DNA of 64,000 nucleotides. Origin: Microvirga lupini (GTDB lineage Bacteria > Pseudomonadota > Alphaproteobacteria > Rhizobiales > Beijerinckiaceae). Both the position numbers and the translations under genes were made by a program. Positions within the stretch are counted from its first letter, which is position 1. The number at the start of each line of letters is the position of its first letter. The DNA lies in assembly GCF_014191055.1 (NCBI RefSeq), contig NZ_JACHWB010000003.1, positions 310,001 to 374,000 on the forward strand, in the 5' to 3' direction. Positions 9,000 to 16,342 of this stretch are shown piece after piece. The notes under the pieces are model-generated. The model was not told the origin of the DNA and did no database searches. It saw only the letters and a program-made list of their open reading frames with translations.

Positions 9000-9152
9000 T
9001 TAATCGTTTGTGCGCCGCTCCGGCCCAGGGTGCTCCGGGGAGGCCTCGCATGTACGAGAGAGTTCTCGCGACAGCCGCGTGGCAATCTTGCCGGCGATAA
9101 CGGCAGAGGCCACTGCCATCGAGCCCATCACGTTCAGCAGGATTGCCTCCAT
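9000..9152 (-). CDS. Possible small membrane protein (50 aa)
   Basis: TGGAGG lies five bases before the ATG at 9152. The 50 residues open MEAILLNVMGSMAVASAVIA, a hydrophobic stretch long enough for one membrane span, and finish with a charged, Arg/Glu/Pro-rich tail. A longer in-frame reading upstream runs into tRNA-Thr and is not credible. No family was recognised. The good ribosome-binding site and the span argue for a gene, but its short length leaves real doubt. Confidence 0.45.
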   Translation of the reverse strand: MEAILLNVMGSMAVASAVIAGKIATRLSRELSRTCEASPEHPGPERRTND

Positions 9153-9376
9153 GAATGCCTCCAGCCAATGCGGGAGGCAGCGTAGGCGTGGCGCCGTAAA
9201 GTTCCCCATGGGAAGACGGGTTACCTCGGCGGGCGGCGAGGCGCTCGAAAGGACCAGGCTTCGGCGGCAGCAGCGGGTCATCAGGCCGTGACGCCTAAGC
9301 AGCGTCTTGACCGATGACCCCAAAGCTCCGGCAGTCTGCCGGGGCGTTTCGAAGCATCTATCATTTAAGAGGGGAG
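9153..9376. other. Intergenic region between small ORF and tRNA-Thr
   Basis: No gene is supported here. The leftward transcript from tRNA-Thr would cross this stretch. Confidence 0.4.
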
Positions 9377-9451
9377 TGGTGCCGGTGGAGAGGATCGAAC
9401 TCCCGACCTTCGGTTTACAAAACCGCTGCACTACCGCTGTGCTACACCGGC
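9377..9451 (-). tRNA. tRNA-Thr (anticodon UGU)
   Basis: On the minus strand the acceptor arms GCCGGTG and CACCGGC pair perfectly. The anticodon loop TTTGTAA gives anticodon TGT, the T-loop reads GTTCGATCC, and an encoded ACCA ends the molecule. It decodes ACA and related Thr codons. Confidence 0.95.
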
Positions 9452-9591
9452 CGACTTCACAGGGCTGAGGTAGCAGCCCGCGCAGCCGGACGCAAGTTCC
9501 ATGAAAATGGAAATATTAAGTGTTCCAGCACACCGAAACCAACCTCCAATTCTGGAATTGTCAGCCAAACAGCAATCACGGAGTTGGTGCC

Positions 9592-9897
9592 ATGAAGGCC
9601 TTAGGGGCTTCTGTTCAGTCGAGGGTCTCGCCGCAAGGCGTCCTCAAGGTTCTCGCCATCCTCTCAATCTTTGTGGGCGCAGGCTTAGGTGGAGCAGCCG
9701 AAGCTGCGCCAGCGAGCCATGGCGTGGCCGCAAAGCCCGCCAAGGAGACGGTCACATCAGTCTCTGCCAAGGATGTGGAGACCACGTCGTCGGTTCAGCC
9801 CACCACGGGCAGCGATGCCTATTGCGACATCTCGCGCAAGCGCATGTTCGTCGAGGGTGAGGGTTGGATCGTCCGCCGTGTGACCACCTGCTACTGA
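9592..9897 (+). CDS. Exported hypothetical protein (101 aa)
   Basis: GGAG lies eight bases before the ATG at 9592. The N-terminus MKALGASVQSRVSPQGVLKV runs into a hydrophobic segment (LAILSIFVGAGLG) and an AEAAPA cleavage-like site near residue 38, so export through Sec is likely. The mature part is ~60 residues, Ser/Thr/Lys rich, then a C-terminal block YCDISRKRMFVEGEGWIVRR ending VTTCY. The two cysteines could form a disulfide in the periplasm. No function can be assigned. A strong terminator follows the stop. Confidence 0.75.
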   Translation: MKALGASVQSRVSPQGVLKVLAILSIFVGAGLGGAAEAAPASHGVAAKPAKETVTSVSAKDVETTSSVQPTTGSDAYCDISRKRMFVEGEGWIVRRVTTCY

Positions 9898-9921
9898 CAC
9901 AGTTTGGGTTCTCCTCAATGA

Positions 9922-9954
9922 AAAGCCCCGCCGAAAGGCGGGGCTTTCCTGTTT
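9922..9954. terminator. Bidirectional rho-independent terminator
   Basis: AAAGCCCCGCC-GAAA-GGCGGGGCTTT forms an 11-bp perfect stem with a tetraloop, followed by T-rich sequence. The A-run on the other side lets it also serve the convergent MHS transporter gene. Confidence 0.9.
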
Positions 9955-9974
9955 GATAGAGGCTCGCTGGAAGC

Positions 9975-11693
9975 TTAGCGCTTCGCGCCGACGCCTTCGA
10001 AGGTCATGATATCCCGGTCCTTGGTCTCCGGCACGAAGAGGAGGCCGACCACGAAGGTCACCAGGGCAATCACGATCGGGTACCACAGGCCGTAGTAGAT
10101 ATCGCCGGTGGCCGCCACCATCGCGAAGGCGGTGGGAGGCAGCAGACCGCCGAACCAGCCGTTGGCGATGTGGTAGGGCAGGGACATCGCGGTGTAGCGG
10201 ATGCGGGTGGGGAAGAACTCCACCAGGGCCGCCGCGATCGGGCCGTAGACCATCGTGACGTAGATCACGAGGATCGTCAGGATGCCGATGGCCTTCAGCG
10301 CCTGAGCGTTGCTGAGGGCGTTGAAGAAGCCGCTCACCTTCAGGATGCTCGGGTCACCGGCCTTCGGATAGCCCGCTTCCGTCGCCGCAGCCGTGAAGGC
10401 CGTGATATTGGCCGGAATGGCCGGGGCGATGGCGACTTCCTTGCCGTTGAAGGTGACCTTCGGGGCGGTGCCGGCGGCAGCCGGAACGAGCTCGTACTTC
10501 ACGGCCGAGCGGGCGAGAGCCACGCGGGCCACGTCGCACGGAGCCGTGAAGGTGCGGATGCCGACGGGATCGAACACCGAACCGCAGGTCGCCGGGTCGG
10601 CAACGACCTGAACCTTCGCCGTCTCCAGAGCCTGGGTCAGGTTCGGGCTGACGACGTTGGTGAGAGCGCCGAAGAGCGGGAAGTAGGTGATTGCCGCAAT
10701 CAGGCAGCCGCCGAGAATGACCGGCTTGCGGCCGATCTTGTCGGACAGCGCACCGAAGAACACGAAGCCGCCGGTGCCGAGAATCAGCGACCAGGCGATC
10801 AGCACGTTCGAGGTGAGCAGGTCTACCTTGAGGATGCTCTGGATGAAGAACAGGGCGTAGAACTGGCCCGTGTACCACACCACGGCTTGGCCGATCGCGA
10901 GACCGATCAAGGCGATGAGCACCATCTTAGCGTTGCTCCACTGGCCGAAAGCCTCCTTGAGGGGAGCCTTCGACTGGGTGCCTTCTTCCTTCATCTTCTT
11001 GAAGGCCGGCGATTCATGCATCTGGAGGCGAATCCAGACCGAGATGGCAAGGAGCACCACGGAGAGCAGGAACGGGATGCGCCAGCCGGCGATCGGCCAG
11101 CCTTCGCCCGTCTGGAAGCCCTGCTCGCCCATCCAGGTGCGCAGCACGAGAATTACGACGAGGGACAGGAGCAGACCGACGGTCGCCGTAATCTGGATGA
11201 AGCTGGTGTAGAAGCCGCGACGTCCCACCGGCGCGTGCTCGGCCACATAGACCGCAGCGCCGCCGTACTCACCGCCGAGAGCCAAGCCCTGGAGCATGCG
11301 CAGCGCGATCAGGACCACCGGAGCAACCCAGCCGATCTGATTGTAGCTCGGGAGCAGGCCGACCATGAAGGTCGAGAAGCCCATGATCAGGATGGTGACC
11401 AGGAAGGTGTACTTGCGGCCGACCAAGTCGCCGATGCGGCCGAAGAAGATGGCGCCGAACGGACGGACCAGGAAGCCTGCCGCAAAGGCCAGAAGGGCGA
11501 AGACGTTACGGGTCGTCACGTCGAAGGCGGAGAAGAACTGCGCGCCGATGATCGTGGCCAGAGAGCCGTAAAGATAGAAATCGTACCATTCGAAGACGGT
11601 GCCGAGGGAGGAGGCCAGAATGACCTTTCTCTCCTCCCGCGTCATCGGCCGCGGTGCGGCGGCCGAATGCGGCGTCGTTGCTGCTGTTGCCAT
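9975..11693 (-). CDS. MHS-family (major facilitator) metabolite:H+ symporter
   Basis: The product is 572 residues from the ATG at 11693, preceded by GGAAGGGAA; a second in-frame ATG at 11708 is less well placed. TFxVEWYDFYLYG-like LGTVFEWYDFYLYG opens TM1. The GRIGDLVGRK loop between TM2 and TM3, RMLQGLALGGEYGGAAVYVAEH in TM4-5 and GALSDKIGRKPV later are classic for MHS carriers such as ShiA, KgtP and ProP. Unusually, ~120 residues (about 345-465) are inserted in a loop after ALTNVV; they hold two Cys (ATCG, APCD) and no membrane span, so they are probably periplasmic. The substrate is likely an organic acid or osmolyte, not determinable. Confidence 0.9.
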   Translation of the reverse strand: MATAATTPHSAAAPRPMTREERKVILASSLGTVFEWYDFYLYGSLATIIGAQFFSAFDVTTRNVFALLAFAAGFLVRPFGAIFFGRIGDLVGRKYTFLVTILIMGFSTFMVGLLPSYNQIGWVAPVVLIALRMLQGLALGGEYGGAAVYVAEHAPVGRRGFYTSFIQITATVGLLLSLVVILVLRTWMGEQGFQTGEGWPIAGWRIPFLLSVVLLAISVWIRLQMHESPAFKKMKEEGTQSKAPLKEAFGQWSNAKMVLIALIGLAIGQAVVWYTGQFYALFFIQSILKVDLLTSNVLIAWSLILGTGGFVFFGALSDKIGRKPVILGGCLIAAITYFPLFGALTNVVSPNLTQALETAKVQVVADPATCGSVFDPVGIRTFTAPCDVARVALARSAVKYELVPAAAGTAPKVTFNGKEVAIAPAIPANITAFTAAATEAGYPKAGDPSILKVSGFFNALSNAQALKAIGILTILVIYVTMVYGPIAAALVEFFPTRIRYTAMSLPYHIANGWFGGLLPPTAFAMVAATGDIYYGLWYPIVIALVTFVVGLLFVPETKDRDIMTFEGVGAKR

Positions 11694-11932
11694 AGGGTTC
11701 CCTTCCATTCATGTGCCCGGTCTGATCCGGGTTCTGGGCCGCAAGCCCGTGTACCGGGCTTTTCAGCCGAGGCATCGTGACTGCTCCGCGCAGTCAAGAA
11801 TCCATCGAACGGGAGGCTAACTCCGACCTTTCTTTCCACAATTCACAATTGGTATTTGCGACTTCCGTCTAAGAAGTTGCTTGCTATCCAATTTTTGACC
11901 GCAAATTCAATCGCTTGGAGCTTTGAAAAGGG

Positions 11933-12757
11933 TCATTTATTGACGTTGCGGAAAGCGCCTTTGACCACAGCAAAAAGCGAGATCGCGGCCGCATTCGAGA
12001 CGTTGAGGCTCTTGATCGCGCCCGGCATGTCCAGGCGTCCGATCACGTCACAGCATTCCCGTGTTCTCTGCCTCAATCCCTTGCCTTCGGAGCCGAGCAC
12101 GAGGACGACCGGCAGGCGGATCTCCACTTCGTCCAGATTGGCCTCCCCCGAGGAATCGAGCCCGATTCGCTGGTAGCCGCGCTCGCCGAGGGCCTTCAGC
12201 GTATCGCCGAGGTTGCGGACGATCATGAAGGGTACATGTTCGAGGCCGCCGGAAGCAGACTTGGCCAGAACCCCGGTGGCGGCCGGGCTGTGCCGGGCCG
12301 TGGTGATGATGGCTTCCACGTCGAAGGCCGCCGCTGTGCGGACGATGGCGCCGACATTGTGAGGATCGGTGATCTGGTCGAGGGCCAGTACGACGCGCTT
12401 GCCGCTCAAGGTGTTGACCGATGGCGAGGGCAGGGGATCCGCCTCCGCATAAAGGCCTTGGTGAACGGCGTCCGGCTCAAGGAGGCGGTTGATCTCGTCC
12501 GGCCGGACGATCTCGGGTTCGATCGGCAAGGGGGCGTTCAGTTCCTCGCTGAGGCGGCGTGCGGAGTTCTCAGTTGCCAGGAGACGGCGAATCGTACGCT
12601 TGCCGTTCTGCAACGCTTCGAAAACCGGATGCCAGCCATAGAGGATGGTCGTATCGATCTCGAAATTCGGCCGCCAAGCTTTCGGATCTCTGCGGCCGGT
12701 CTTCCCATGGGGGCGCTGGAATCGGGGCTTGCGGGAGGGGAAGGTGCGCTCGCTCAT
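11933..12757 (-). CDS. rlmB: 23S rRNA (guanosine-2251-2'-O)-methyltransferase RlmB
   Basis: The product is 274 residues. After a basic N-terminal tail the substrate-binding domain begins at ILYGWHPVFEALQNGKR. The SPOUT motifs are LDQITDPHNVGAIVRTAAAF, LVLGSEGKGLR and IKSLNVSNAAAISLFAVVKG. RlmB methylates G2251 in the 23S P-loop. It sits directly before tRNA-Tyr and tRNA-Gly, an order commonly seen in this class of bacteria, which supports the assignment over other TrmH relatives. Confidence 0.92.
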   Translation of the reverse strand: MSERTFPSRKPRFQRPHGKTGRRDPKAWRPNFEIDTTILYGWHPVFEALQNGKRTIRRLLATENSARRLSEELNAPLPIEPEIVRPDEINRLLEPDAVHQGLYAEADPLPSPSVNTLSGKRVVLALDQITDPHNVGAIVRTAAAFDVEAIITTARHSPAATGVLAKSASGGLEHVPFMIVRNLGDTLKALGERGYQRIGLDSSGEANLDEVEIRLPVVLVLGSEGKGLRQRTRECCDVIGRLDMPGAIKSLNVSNAAAISLFAVVKGAFRNVNK

Positions 12758-12948
12758 GGTCTTTGGATCTCACGTGTTGTCTAATGGCCATAGCACAGGG
12801 AACCGCCATTCACGACCATCCGATTTCGGTGCGCTTTGAGGTTGACACCGGCCGTCCACCTCACCATAAGAACGCCACGGAGCGCCGAGCCCTCGGCGAA
12901 GCGGTCCGCAGAACAGCCTCGGCGTTGTGCGTTCGGGTTGGGTTCTAA

Positions 12949-13033
12949 GGGGGAATGTCCCGAGCGGCAAAGGGGGCGGACTGTAAATCCGCTGGCTATG
13001 CCTTCGTAGGTTCGAGTCCTACTTCCCCCACCA
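12949..13033 (+). tRNA. tRNA-Tyr (anticodon GUA)
   Basis: GGGGGAA pairs with TTCCCCC, followed by ACCA. The anticodon stem-loop GGACTGTAAATCC gives GTA, and the long variable arm is the class II form expected of tRNA-Tyr. Confidence 0.96.
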
Positions 13034-13050
13034 CCCAATCAGAAAGGCAT

Positions 13051-13124
13051 GCGGGTGTAGCTCAATGGTAGAGCAGCAGCCTTCCAAGCTGAATACGAGG
13101 GTTCGATTCCCTTCACCCGCTCCA
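13051..13124 (+). tRNA. tRNA-Gly (anticodon UCC), insertion target of the island
   Basis: GCGGGTG pairs with CACCCGC, then TCCA. The loop CTTCCAA gives anticodon TCC. Its 3' half is repeated in degraded form at 31321-31368, so this appears to be the attachment site of the 18-kb insertion that separates it from tuf. Confidence 0.95.
13075..13124. repeat. Left attachment repeat (attL-like), 3' half of tRNA-Gly
   Basis: The 50 bases from CAGCCTTCCA to the CCACC beyond the tRNA match 31321-31368 at about 42 positions, with one two-base gap. Tyrosine recombinases typically use tRNA 3' ends as att sites. A 15-bp palindrome (TAAATCA-A-TGATTTA, 13130-13144) follows directly. Confidence 0.7.
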
Positions 13125-13281
13125 CCCTTTAAATCAATGATTTAGCCCGCCCGGGCCTCTGGTTTGCCCTCCGAGAATGCCTGACACAACGTTGATGCCA
13201 CCGGCGCGTTGCATCTCGGGACGTTGTATATCGGGACTTGAGCTTCTCCTCATCCTGAAGAATTTCGTCTAGGATCGCAGG

Positions 13282-13422
13282 ATCACCGGGCACCTGTACG
13301 AAGGCGACGACGTCTGCCACCTGAAACAGGAGACCGCGCTCGGCATCGGCGGCGTTCGCCTGCTCCAGGCCCTTAGGTTCAGCATCAGGACCTACCCTCA
13401 ACGACTGCGTGCGATCAGGTAG
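13282..13422 (+). pseudogene. Fragment of alpha-glucan (glycogen) phosphorylase
   Basis: One frame reads [20 protein letters not shown], then [11 protein letters not shown] and a stop at 13420. From memory this matches the conserved block of alpha-glucan/glycogen phosphorylases of the shorter bacterial type (..ITxxLYGGDxEYRLxQExxLGIGGVRxLxAL). There is no start codon, no upstream continuation and an early stop, so it is a relic of roughly 45 codons out of a gene of more than 2 kb. It marks loss of DNA just inside the left end of the island. Confidence 0.55.
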
Positions 13423-13462
13423 CCCCCCTTTGTGCCCGACCGCGCAACACGCGGGTTGGGGT

Positions 13463-14089
13463 TCAGCGAGTGTCTCCGTCATCATCGATGCCGGACCGGC
13501 CGCGCATCATGCTGCCCATCAGTCCACGACGACCCATATGGACGAGGACCTGAAGCCGTCGTTTCTGCGCCTCGTCGAATGTCGCATAGAGCGGAGCCGC
13601 AGCGTCCGCGAGTTTCCGCATAGCCTCCGCTCCCTGGCTCATGTGGTCGGCCATGCCGCGGATCTGGCCGACTGGGTTGTCCGCCATCATCCCCTGAGTC
13701 TGGCGCATCGCCTGCATGTGCGAGAGGTGCAAGCGGGCGAGGTCGCGCATCGCGACCTCGACAGGCGGCCACAGCTTCTCTTGGTCAGTCGATAGCTTGA
13801 GCCCGGCATGGAGCGCGGCAATGTGGGCGTCCGCGAAAGCGCTCATGTCCTCGGGGGAGAGCCGGCTCATCATGCCCCGGCCGGCGCCACCCATCATCCC
13901 GCCATGCATCATCTGGCCCATGGGCATCGGCATGCCAGATTGAGAATACGTCTGGGACTGGGCAGGGATCGTGGATTGAGCGGCCGGCGCAGGAATGCCG
14001 CCCGGGTGATGCTGGAGGTCGGCCGGTGCCTGGGCCAGAGCGGGTGCTGCGATGGTCAGCAGGACGATGGAGAGGTTGGAGGTCTTCAT
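13463..14089 (-). CDS. Spy/CpxP-like (LTXXQ-type) periplasmic protein
   Basis: The product is 208 residues, with GAGGAG eight bases before the ATG. A signal peptide (MKTSNLSIVLLTIAAPALAQ) sends it to the periplasm. Residues ~50-75 are Met/Gly rich (MPMPMGQMMHGGMMGG), which suggests metal contact. The rest is helical, with RLSPEDMSAFADAHIAALHA and a late YATFDEAQKRRLQVL that resembles the LTxxQ motif of Spy/CpxP envelope-stress chaperones. The cytochrome gene lies upstream on the same strand with a 38-bp gap, so the two are probably cotranscribed. Its envelope-protection role is inferred. Confidence 0.75.
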   Translation of the reverse strand: MKTSNLSIVLLTIAAPALAQAPADLQHHPGGIPAPAAQSTIPAQSQTYSQSGMPMPMGQMMHGGMMGGAGRGMMSRLSPEDMSAFADAHIAALHAGLKLSTDQEKLWPPVEVAMRDLARLHLSHMQAMRQTQGMMADNPVGQIRGMADHMSQGAEAMRKLADAAAPLYATFDEAQKRRLQVLVHMGRRGLMGSMMRGRSGIDDDGDTR

Positions 14090-14127
14090 AATGGGCTCTC
14101 CTCATAATGCGGAAAGTCGCACTCCGC

Positions 14128-14478
14128 TTAGGGTACCCGAGATTGGTCCCGAGCAGGACGGTTTCGCAGGCTTGTGATGTAGGCGGTCACGTCCCGGAGT
14201 TCCTTCGGCTCCAGCATGATGTTGGGCATCGTCTCGTGCGACGTTCGCAACGCAACTGTCAGTGCGGTTGTCGTCATCCCAGGCACCCGCGCGATTTGTT
14301 CGAACGGTGGAGCCTGCCGGTGGGGAGAACGATCTTGGCCCGCCTCAACCGCATGGCAAGGGGCGCAGACCTCGTGGGCCAATCGGCGACCAGCCTGCAC
14401 ATTCCCAGTTTCCTGAGCGTGCAGGTGCGTGGGTGATGCCAGCAGGACGAGGATGAGCAGGCCTAGCTCCCGGCCCAT
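14128..14478 (-). CDS. Small monohaem cytochrome c
   Basis: The product is 116 residues from the ATG at 14478, preceded by GGAGGAGC; longer in-frame extensions lack a signal. The N-terminal signal MGRELGLLILVLLASPTHLHA leads to a single haem-binding CAPCH at about residue 38, after VQAGRRLAHEV. Met in SHETMPNIML is a likely axial ligand, and the C-terminal helix LRDVTAYITSLRNR is typical of class I cytochromes c. It should carry electrons in the periplasm; the partner is unknown. It is divergent from the DUF6448-like gene. Confidence 0.88.
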   Translation of the reverse strand: MGRELGLLILVLLASPTHLHAQETGNVQAGRRLAHEVCAPCHAVEAGQDRSPHRQAPPFEQIARVPGMTTTALTVALRTSHETMPNIMLEPKELRDVTAYITSLRNRPARDQSRVP

Positions 14479-14549
14479 GGTTTGCTCCTCCGACGGGCGC
14501 AATCGCCCATCTTTGACCCATCGAAATTCGGTGTGGGCTCGGGTAATCT

Positions 14550-14566
14550 GTCCCAAGAGTTGGGAC
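14550..14566. promoter_or_regulatory. Short perfect inverted repeat before the DUF6448-like gene
   Basis: GTCCCAA-GAG-TTGGGAC ends 14 bases before the start codon at 14581, covering the position next to the ribosome-binding site. It could be an mRNA hairpin or an operator. Confidence 0.35.
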
Positions 14567-14580
14567 GGAGTGAGGCGATC

Positions 14581-15195
14581 ATGCCCAAGTCCTTTTTGTT
14601 TGCGGTCGTCTTTGGCGCAGGCCTGACCATCACCGCCGCGGCCCAAGCCCATTGCGACGCGATTGGCGGACCTGTCGCGACAGCGGCGCTGCAGGCGCTG
14701 GACACCAACAACGTCAATGCCGTTCTGCCCTATGTCCCGGCCACTGCCGAGCCGGAGCTGACGGCCGCCTTTTCCCAAGCCATGACGGTGCGTGCCAGCG
14801 GCTCTGACGCCAAGGGGCTGGCTGACCGGTATTTCATGGAGACGGCCGTGCGGCTACATCGGGCCGGGGAAGGCGCGCCCTACACTGGCCTCAGGCCTGC
14901 AGGGACCGATTTCGGCCCAGCGATTCCTGCGGCTGAGCAGGCGCTCGCCACTGGCAAGGTCGAACCGCTCCTGGAGTTTCTCGCGCGCGAGATTGAACAT
15001 GGCGTGCGCGAGCGCTTTGCCCACGCGTCTGGTGACAGGCCCAAGGAGCCGATGGATGCGGCGGACGTGCCTGTTGCCCGCGAGCATGTCCGCCAAGAGC
15101 TCGGGTTCATCGGCTATGTGGAAGGGGTCTATCTTGCCGTGCAAGGGAGCGGTCATGCTGAAGGGGCAACCGCTTCCAAGGATTGCGGGCACTGA
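14581..15195 (+). CDS. Exported DUF6448-like protein
   Basis: The product is 204 residues from the ATG at 14581. A signal peptide ends at AAAQAHCD. The mature protein matches, from memory, the DUF6448 pattern: AHCDxxxGPV at the N-terminus, a helical VNAVLPYVPATAEPEL region, YFMETAVRLHRAGEGAPYTG near residue 90, and paired helices to the end. No biochemical function is known for the family. His and Cys near the mature N-terminus and the RLHRAGEG segment could bind metal or haem, which is inference. It is divergent from the cytochrome c gene. Confidence 0.75.
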   Translation: MPKSFLFAVVFGAGLTITAAAQAHCDAIGGPVATAALQALDTNNVNAVLPYVPATAEPELTAAFSQAMTVRASGSDAKGLADRYFMETAVRLHRAGEGAPYTGLRPAGTDFGPAIPAAEQALATGKVEPLLEFLAREIEHGVRERFAHASGDRPKEPMDAADVPVAREHVRQELGFIGYVEGVYLAVQGSGHAEGATASKDCGH

Positions 15196-15331
15196 AGACC
15201 GCCTAGCCTGGCCGTTCATTGTCGGCCCGTGCTGCCGGCCGCTGCCGCATGGCTGTCGACGGACGCCGAGCCGCAGCGCCATGGAACTTAATCCCCCTTC
15301 CGAGGCGGTCTGCGGAGGATTATGATTTGTC

Positions 15332-15387
15332 TATCGGATCGAGCGCTTTCGCTCTGGTTTCCCATGGCGAAAATGCCGGATCCGATA
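15332..15387. repeat. Inverted-repeat structure upstream of hsp20
   Basis: TATCGGATC at 15332-15340 is the exact reverse complement of GATCCGATA at 15379-15387. Inside lies a small hairpin GAGCG-CTTT-CGCTC (15341-15354). It sits ~80 bp before the hsp20 start. It may be a degenerate intergenic repeat or a regulatory leader; it does not show a clear ROSE thermometer anti-SD element. Confidence 0.4.
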
Positions 15388-15468
15388 TTGTCCAGTCCGA
15401 GTTGTGTTGCCCTTCCGGAGCGGGACGTCGCCCGCCCGGCATCGCAGGTTGATGAGGAGGAACGCACA

Positions 15469-16050
15469 ATGGCCCGCAATCCCGTGACTCCCTTCCGGCC
15501 CGGCGGCGGAATGTTTCCCGGTGATCCCTTCCTGTCGCTTCATCGCGAGATGAACCGCCTCTTCGATGATGTTTTCCGTGGCGCCAGCGTGCCCGCCGCA
15601 TCCGGTAGCCAGGGCCAGGGTGATATCAGCAATTTTATCAATGCCAGCATGAACGTGTCGGAGACGGACAAGGAAATCCGCATCACGGCGGAACTGCCTG
15701 GTGTCAGCGAGCAGGACATCGATGTGAGCCTTGATGATGACGTGCTCACGCTACGCGGCGAGAAGAAGTTCGAGCGGAAGGACGACAAGGAGAACTTCCA
15801 CTTCGTCGAGCGCTCATACGGCACCTTCCAGCGCTCGTTGCGTCTGCCCTACGCTGTCGACTCAGAGCAGATCCAGGCAAGCTTCGAGAACGGCGTGCTG
15901 ACGGTGACCGTGCCGAAGGCCGGACGCCAGGAGCGCTCTCGCCGCATTCAGGTCCAAGGCCGGGGCGCGATCAGCCAAGACTCAGCCAGCGAAAGGAGAG
16001 CCGGGTCGATGAGCCCATCGGACCGATCCGAAGACACAAAATCCGGCTGA
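15469..16050 (+). CDS. Hsp20/alpha-crystallin small heat-shock protein
   Basis: The product is 193 residues from the ATG at 15469, preceded by GAGGAGGAA. The N-terminal arm (LHREMNRLFDDVF) precedes the alpha-crystallin domain at about 50-150: ITAELPGVSEQDIDVSLDDD, LTLRGEKK, then SYGTFQRSLRLPYAVD and AxxENGVLTVTVPK (here ASFENGVLTVTVPK). The IPV-like tail is weak and is replaced by RRIQVQG followed by a Ser-rich ~30-residue extension. It should hold unfolded proteins under stress in the cytoplasm. Hsp20 is a frequent member of hypoxia/dormancy clusters, like the P-type ATPases and USPs here. Confidence 0.93.
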   Translation: MARNPVTPFRPGGGMFPGDPFLSLHREMNRLFDDVFRGASVPAASGSQGQGDISNFINASMNVSETDKEIRITAELPGVSEQDIDVSLDDDVLTLRGEKKFERKDDKENFHFVERSYGTFQRSLRLPYAVDSEQIQASFENGVLTVTVPKAGRQERSRRIQVQGRGAISQDSASERRAGSMSPSDRSEDTKSG

Positions 16051-16137
16051 AGGCCAGCCCTTGTGATGGTGGGCGGGCGCCTGCCATCAAGACGAGGCAG
16101 CCCTGCGTTACGGCGAGGCGCGGCTCCTCGACCTGCT

Positions 16138-16151
16138 TTGATCCGCGTCAA
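16138..16151. promoter_or_regulatory. FNR/FixK-like box
   Basis: TTGAT-CCGC-GTCAA matches the FNR/FixK consensus TTGAT-N4-ATCAA at 9 of 10 positions. It lies 191 bp before the alcohol dehydrogenase gene. Confidence 0.55.
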
Positions 16152-16193
16152 TGCCGGTCTCTGGGAACCAAGCCACGATTCATGCCGCACACC

Positions 16194-16301
16194 CTAGCGC
16201 ATCGCGTGGACGCAGGGGGCTGCGCCAGCGACCTGAAGGGCCACGTTAGTGAAAAGTGGATCCAGTTTTCACTGCGTGGCCCGCTGGGTCCGATGCTCTA
16301 G
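16194..16301. repeat. Palindromic intergenic element (MITE-like), ~108 bp
   Basis: The ends are imperfect inverted repeats: CTAGCGCATCG at 16194-16204 and CGATGCTCTAG at 16291-16301. Inside, 16238-16282 folds into a long stem: GGGCCACG/CGTGGCCC outside and AGTGAAAA/TTTTCACT inside. This architecture fits a small non-autonomous repeat or REP-like element that has landed between hsp20 and the alcohol dehydrogenase gene. No second full copy was noticed in the window. Confidence 0.6.
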
Positions 16302-16342
16302 AGGCCAACACACCCGACCTGAACCAAACCGGGAGGACTCTC

